64,000 bases of DNA, taken from positions 572,689 to 636,688 of the forward strand of contig NZ_BMXP01000002.1 in NCBI RefSeq assembly GCF_014651815.1, written 5' to 3'. This document shows positions 61,062 through 64,000 of this stretch, in pieces. Position 1 is the first letter of the stretch, and every line of letters begins with the position of its first letter. The position numbers and the translations under genes were made by a program. The notes below the pieces were generated by a model. It was not told the origin of the DNA, searched no databases, and was given only the letters and a program-made list of their open reading frames with translations. Source of the DNA: Alteromonas halophila. Its GTDB lineage: Bacteria > Pseudomonadota > Gammaproteobacteria > Enterobacterales > Alteromonadaceae.

Positions 61062-61242
61062 TGCTCCCAGGTGTTTTGAACGTTCGCCCGGAGATATTGC
61101 TGAAGGAGGCTCGCGTAAGATGTATTCAAAATTGAACAGGCACGGGCCTGCTGTGCAGAAATTACTCTGCGTCGTTAGCCTTGTGTGCGATGCAGAGTGC
61201 TGACCGCAGAGACAAGCGTGGGCCACAGATCACGACGTGTCA

Positions 61243-63357
61243 TCACTCACAGGACAACAACTGGCAAAAATCATCCACCGGCACCGGGCGGCCGAACAAA
61301 TAACCCTGCGCAATAAAGCAGGCATTGTCCATCAGAAAATGGCGTTGCGCCTTGGTCTCTACGCCTTCGGCGATCACTTCAAGACCCAGGCTTTTGGCGA
61401 TCGCGATTACCGCCAGCACAATCGCCTTGTCGTTTTCATTATCAGATAAATCATGCACAAACGATCGGTCAATTTTGACGGTATCAACAGACAAACGCTG
61501 CAGGTAACGAAGTGAACTGTAGCCCGTACCGAAATCATCAATTGAGATACGGATCCCCAGCTTGCGCAGTTGTCTGATATGTCGCTCGACCCGCTCGAAG
61601 TTGTCAATTAACACACCTTCGGTAATTTCAAGCTCGACTTTACTGGCATCAATGCCAGTTTTATTAATGGTTGCCGTAAAGGCGTCCAGCAAATGTTCAT
61701 CATTGAGTTGTTTAGGCGATAAATTGACCGATAAAGTCAGCTGATCGTTGTAAGAGTGTAACAGCTTGAGCATATTACCGGCTTGCTCAATAACCCAGTG
61801 ACCTATCGGGATAATCAATCCGCAAAGTTCAGCAATCGGAATAAATTCATCAGGGCTGATAAGCTTGTTTGACTTATCACGCCACCGTATCAGCGCTTCA
61901 GCTTTGACGATGCCGCCGCTGCGCATGTCAATAATAGGCTGAAGAAACAATTCAAATTCGCGCGCCTTGATGGCTTTACGCAGGGCCTCCTCCATGGCAA
62001 TACGCTTCATTGTAATGTCTTTGAGCGACTTGGAGTAGAATGCGGCATGGCTGTCCAATTGCCTTTTCGCGCTGTAAACCGCCATATCGGCAAAGCGTAC
62101 CAGTTGTTCGCAATCAGTTGCATCCGAAGGATAATGCGCAACCCCGATATTTAATCCAACTCGCAGTTGTTGCTTGTCCGGCGTATAAAAGGGTTGTTCG
62201 ACTGTCTGTATTAAACGCTGACAGAACGCATCACATTCTTTCGCACTGGTGGTGTCGTGCAGCAAAATGGCGAACTCGTCACCGCCCATTCGCGCCAGCA
62301 GGTTTTCATCACCTAGCAGCGGTTGTATGCGCTCGACCAGTTCAATAAGCAATGTGTCTCCCACGGCGTGCCCGTAGCGATCATTGACGCGTTTAAACCA
62401 TTTTATGTCCAGATACAAAAAGTAGAATGGATGCTGGTCACTGACCGCGCTTTCTGTGTTTTGCAGTAACAAATGACGGTTGGGCAGGTCAGTGACAATG
62501 TCATACATCCCCAGTTGCTCATTACGCTGCTGCAGATACTTAAGCCGTGTCACGTCATTCAGGATAAAGATCCAGTTAACCAGCGCGCCCTGCGCATCGA
62601 CAACTGCTTGTAGTGATAAATCCAGCCATTTGTTCACATACTCTGACATATGCCAGAACAGCTCACCGCGCCATTCGCTGTGCGTACTCAGTATTCGCTC
62701 AACGCTGGGGCATTGCTCGTTGAACAGTCGCATGGTGATTGATAGCGGAGATGGGGGAGCCTGTTGTTCTGAAAGTTCAAACAGCGCAAGGGCGCGGGGA
62801 TTCTGTTGCACAATTTGCATATCTGCATCAGCGATTATGATGCCAAATTCTGCGTGTTCAATCACCTTATTGAGTGGCGCCTGCAATGCCGTCAAATTGT
62901 CTGCCTGACGTAAGATAGTTTCCAGCCGCTCCTGAAGATATTCCTGCTCGGCCAGCATCTTGTCATTAGTAATCAGTAGCTCTCTGGCGGACTGCAGCGT
63001 TTTTTGCTGTCGCGCATACTGCTGCTCAAGGTTATTTATAACCAAAAAGCATTCGCCTTTAGTCACGGCGGCAATGGCTTCTAAGCGCAGTAGTGAAGAC
63101 GCGGTTTTTTCACTCCAGATGCCGGACTGGATCTGACCGTCGTTACCTATTTGCCAGAAATGCTCGGCGTCGATAAGAAAGTCCTGAAGATAGGGACTGT
63201 GATCATCAATTGTAAAATGCGTGTCGTCCCGGGCATGGGGCAGCAACGCATAAGCCCAGTCGTTTGTGCCGTATAAAAGCTCAAAGTTGTTGTTACCATG
63301 GCGTTTCACAATGGTGCAGTTAATAATGCCAAGTGCCTGAATTAAAGAAGTATACAT
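61243..63357 (-). CDS. GGDEF/EAL cyclic-di-GMP protein with PAS-like sensor
   Basis: This 704-residue cytoplasmic protein has no membrane segment. An N-terminal domain of about 105 residues of unknown fold, a coiled coil (about 105-150) and a PAS-like domain (about 160-280: LNKVIEHAEFGIIIADADM) precede a GGDEF domain with intact MGGDEFAIL and an EAL domain with KAEALIRW, ELEITEG, DDFGTGYSS, KIDRSFV and IAEGVE. Both domains keep catalytic signatures, so it may both make and degrade cyclic-di-GMP. It starts 2 bases after the GTPase gene. Part of its EAL region recurs as a relic at 44705-44790. Confidence 0.92.
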   Translation of the reverse strand: MYTSLIQALGIINCTIVKRHGNNNFELLYGTNDWAYALLPHARDDTHFTIDDHSPYLQDFLIDAEHFWQIGNDGQIQSGIWSEKTASSLLRLEAIAAVTKGECFLVINNLEQQYARQQKTLQSARELLITNDKMLAEQEYLQERLETILRQADNLTALQAPLNKVIEHAEFGIIIADADMQIVQQNPRALALFELSEQQAPPSPLSITMRLFNEQCPSVERILSTHSEWRGELFWHMSEYVNKWLDLSLQAVVDAQGALVNWIFILNDVTRLKYLQQRNEQLGMYDIVTDLPNRHLLLQNTESAVSDQHPFYFLYLDIKWFKRVNDRYGHAVGDTLLIELVERIQPLLGDENLLARMGGDEFAILLHDTTSAKECDAFCQRLIQTVEQPFYTPDKQQLRVGLNIGVAHYPSDATDCEQLVRFADMAVYSAKRQLDSHAAFYSKSLKDITMKRIAMEEALRKAIKAREFELFLQPIIDMRSGGIVKAEALIRWRDKSNKLISPDEFIPIAELCGLIIPIGHWVIEQAGNMLKLLHSYNDQLTLSVNLSPKQLNDEHLLDAFTATINKTGIDASKVELEITEGVLIDNFERVERHIRQLRKLGIRISIDDFGTGYSSLRYLQRLSVDTVKIDRSFVHDLSDNENDKAIVLAVIAIAKSLGLEVIAEGVETKAQRHFLMDNACFIAQGYLFGRPVPVDDFCQLLSCE

Positions 63358-63359
63358 AG

Positions 63360-63854
63360 TTAGTCTGCCATACAGAGTCTGGCCACGGCCTGAAACATCG
63401 CGTCAACCTGCTCCCCGGTTTTAGCGCTGGTTCTGAAGCAATCTGCGAACATGTGACTGCGTGTCTCCACTTCGTGCTCTGTCCAGTGCCATTGCTCTGG
63501 CAGGTCGGTTTTGTTAATTACCAGTACTGCCGGAATGTTGGTGGTCTCCTGAGCAAGCTGGAAGATCTCCATTCCTTCCTGCAAAGACTGTGAGCGGGTG
63601 TGATCAACGACAATAATGAAGGCTGAAGCACCGCGCAGGTATTTCGGCTGAAAGCCGCAGTACCTGTCAATTCCCTCTATGTCCCATACCATTAGCTGGA
63701 TTTCACGGGGACCGAGTTGTACTTGTTTCTTATCGACCTTCACGCCAAGTGTTGTGAGGTATTTGTCACTGAACACGCCCTCAATATATTGCTTTATCAG
63801 GCTTGTTTTACCCACTGCTGAAGCGCCGAGCAGACATATTTTCTTTTGAATCAT
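63360..63854 (-). CDS. Ras-like small GTPase
   Basis: This is a 164-residue bacterial member of the Rab/Ras-like superfamily. The P-loop GASAVGKTS is at residues 10-18, a switch I threonine in TTLGVKV, G3 as DIEG at 58-61 (the usual Gln after the Gly is Ile), G4 NKTD at 114-117, and G5 TSAK near 142. No C-terminal lipid motif is present. The missing switch II glutamine suggests slow intrinsic hydrolysis. It is translationally coupled upstream (ATGA overlap) and followed after 2 bases by the GGDEF/EAL gene, so it may regulate that enzyme; this is inference. Confidence 0.85.
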   Translation of the reverse strand: MIQKKICLLGASAVGKTSLIKQYIEGVFSDKYLTTLGVKVDKKQVQLGPREIQLMVWDIEGIDRYCGFQPKYLRGASAFIIVVDHTRSQSLQEGMEIFQLAQETTNIPAVLVINKTDLPEQWHWTEHEVETRSHMFADCFRTSAKTGEQVDAMFQAVARLCMAD

Positions 63855-64000
63855 GGACGTTCTTCCTTGCGGGCTTCTGGCGTGAAATCCATCAGGTTGA
63901 ACATGACTTTTCTGGCGCCCACTCCATCAATTGCGTCAATTTCAACCACGCCTAGCCCCACTGCATTGAGGTAGTCAGGGTCGGCCCCCTGACTCACTAA
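63851..64000 (-). CDS. 3' end of an unidentified gene in the GTPase operon (5' end beyond window)
   Basis: The minus strand is open from the window edge to TGA at 63853-63851, giving the last 49 residues (including DPDYLNAVGLGVVEIDAIDG and FTPEARKEERP). The stop overlaps the GTPase start as ATGA. The stretch is too short for a family call. Bacterial Ras-like GTPases are often encoded beside roadblock-type proteins, which could be tested with the missing sequence. Confidence 0.6.
   Translation of the reverse strand, partial: LVSQGADPDYLNAVGLGVVEIDAIDGVGARKVMFNLMDFTPEARKEERP

Noticed and set aside
44678..61242. Prophage or integrative element
   Set aside because: No integrase, attachment-site repeat at a tRNA, phage structural gene or conjugation gene is present; the only boundary repeat is the EAL fragment.
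1..64000. CRISPR arrays, tRNA or rRNA genes
   Set aside because: I read both strands and found no regularly spaced repeats and no cloverleaf-like or rRNA-like segments.

Overview
The window reads as chromosomal DNA of a marine gammaproteobacterium of the Alteromonadales, probably Alteromonas or a close relative. This rests on gene content: a Pst/PhoU/Pit phosphate block with the long PstC and PstA forms, a NagR-type LacI repressor driving nagK-nagB-II-nagA-nagP, a MipA/DUF3019/two-component cluster, large TonB-dependent receptors and a relic of a tryptophan-halogenase-like gene. No rRNA, tRNA, CRISPR array, integrase or complete insertion sequence was seen.

Layout. 1-0.6 kb: the 5' part of a Y1/HUH transposase-like (RAYT-type) gene, with GTGGGTGTCC-type repeats beside it. 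0.6-12 kb: phosphate and polyphosphate metabolism (ppx and ppk on the minus strand with a Pho-box-like site before ppk; a gcvR-like regulator; pstC-pstA-pstB-phoU; a Pit transporter). 12-17 kb: tandem Usp protein, OxyR, an ECF sigma/putative anti-sigma/coiled-coil trio, and a CX5R phosphatase-like protein coupled to a hemolysin III protein. 18-28 kb: M1 aminopeptidase, RND pump with lipoprotein adaptor, YigZ/IMPACT protein, and a mipA-DUF3019-response regulator-histidine kinase operon. 28-30.5 kb: a small ORF with its own terminator, an MCP and the broken halogenase gene. 30.5-36.1 kb: the N-acetylglucosamine regulon, with two perfect operator palindromes in the divergent promoter.

36.4-44.7 kb is the most unusual part. 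It is a compact one-direction operon of eight genes: a secreted Gly/Ser-rich protein, a lipoprotein, a membrane-anchored helical protein with a PEGA-like end, a PEGA-repeat protein with a cysteine-less formylglycine-generating-enzyme (FGE) fold, a 35-residue membrane peptide, a MotA/TolQ/ExbB-type proton channel, and two proteins joining a TolR/ExbD-like membrane anchor to a periplasmic von Willebrand A (VWA) domain. I read it as an envelope-spanning, proton-powered machine with MIDAS adhesion-type effectors. I do not recognise it as a named system.

45-61 kb is a more AT-rich metabolic island: a LysA-like decarboxylase, two gamma-glutamyltransferases, a TonB receptor, a LysR/OccR-type regulator, an NhaC-family transporter, an M14 carboxypeptidase, a D-aminoacylase, a small ORF and a class III aminotransferase. 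Three near-identical 15-bp palindromes (ATARCCNNAGGTTAT) before the island's transcription units look like the operators of its LysR protein. The gene set suggests uptake and breakdown of gamma-glutamyl or D-amino-acid peptides, possibly murein peptides containing diaminopimelate. The island is flanked on the left by a relic of an EAL-domain gene and on the right by an intact GGDEF/EAL gene containing the same stretch (54 of 60 bases identical), which suggests insertion or recombination at that locus. The window closes with the GGDEF/EAL gene, a Ras-like GTPase and the 3' end of a third gene in one operon.
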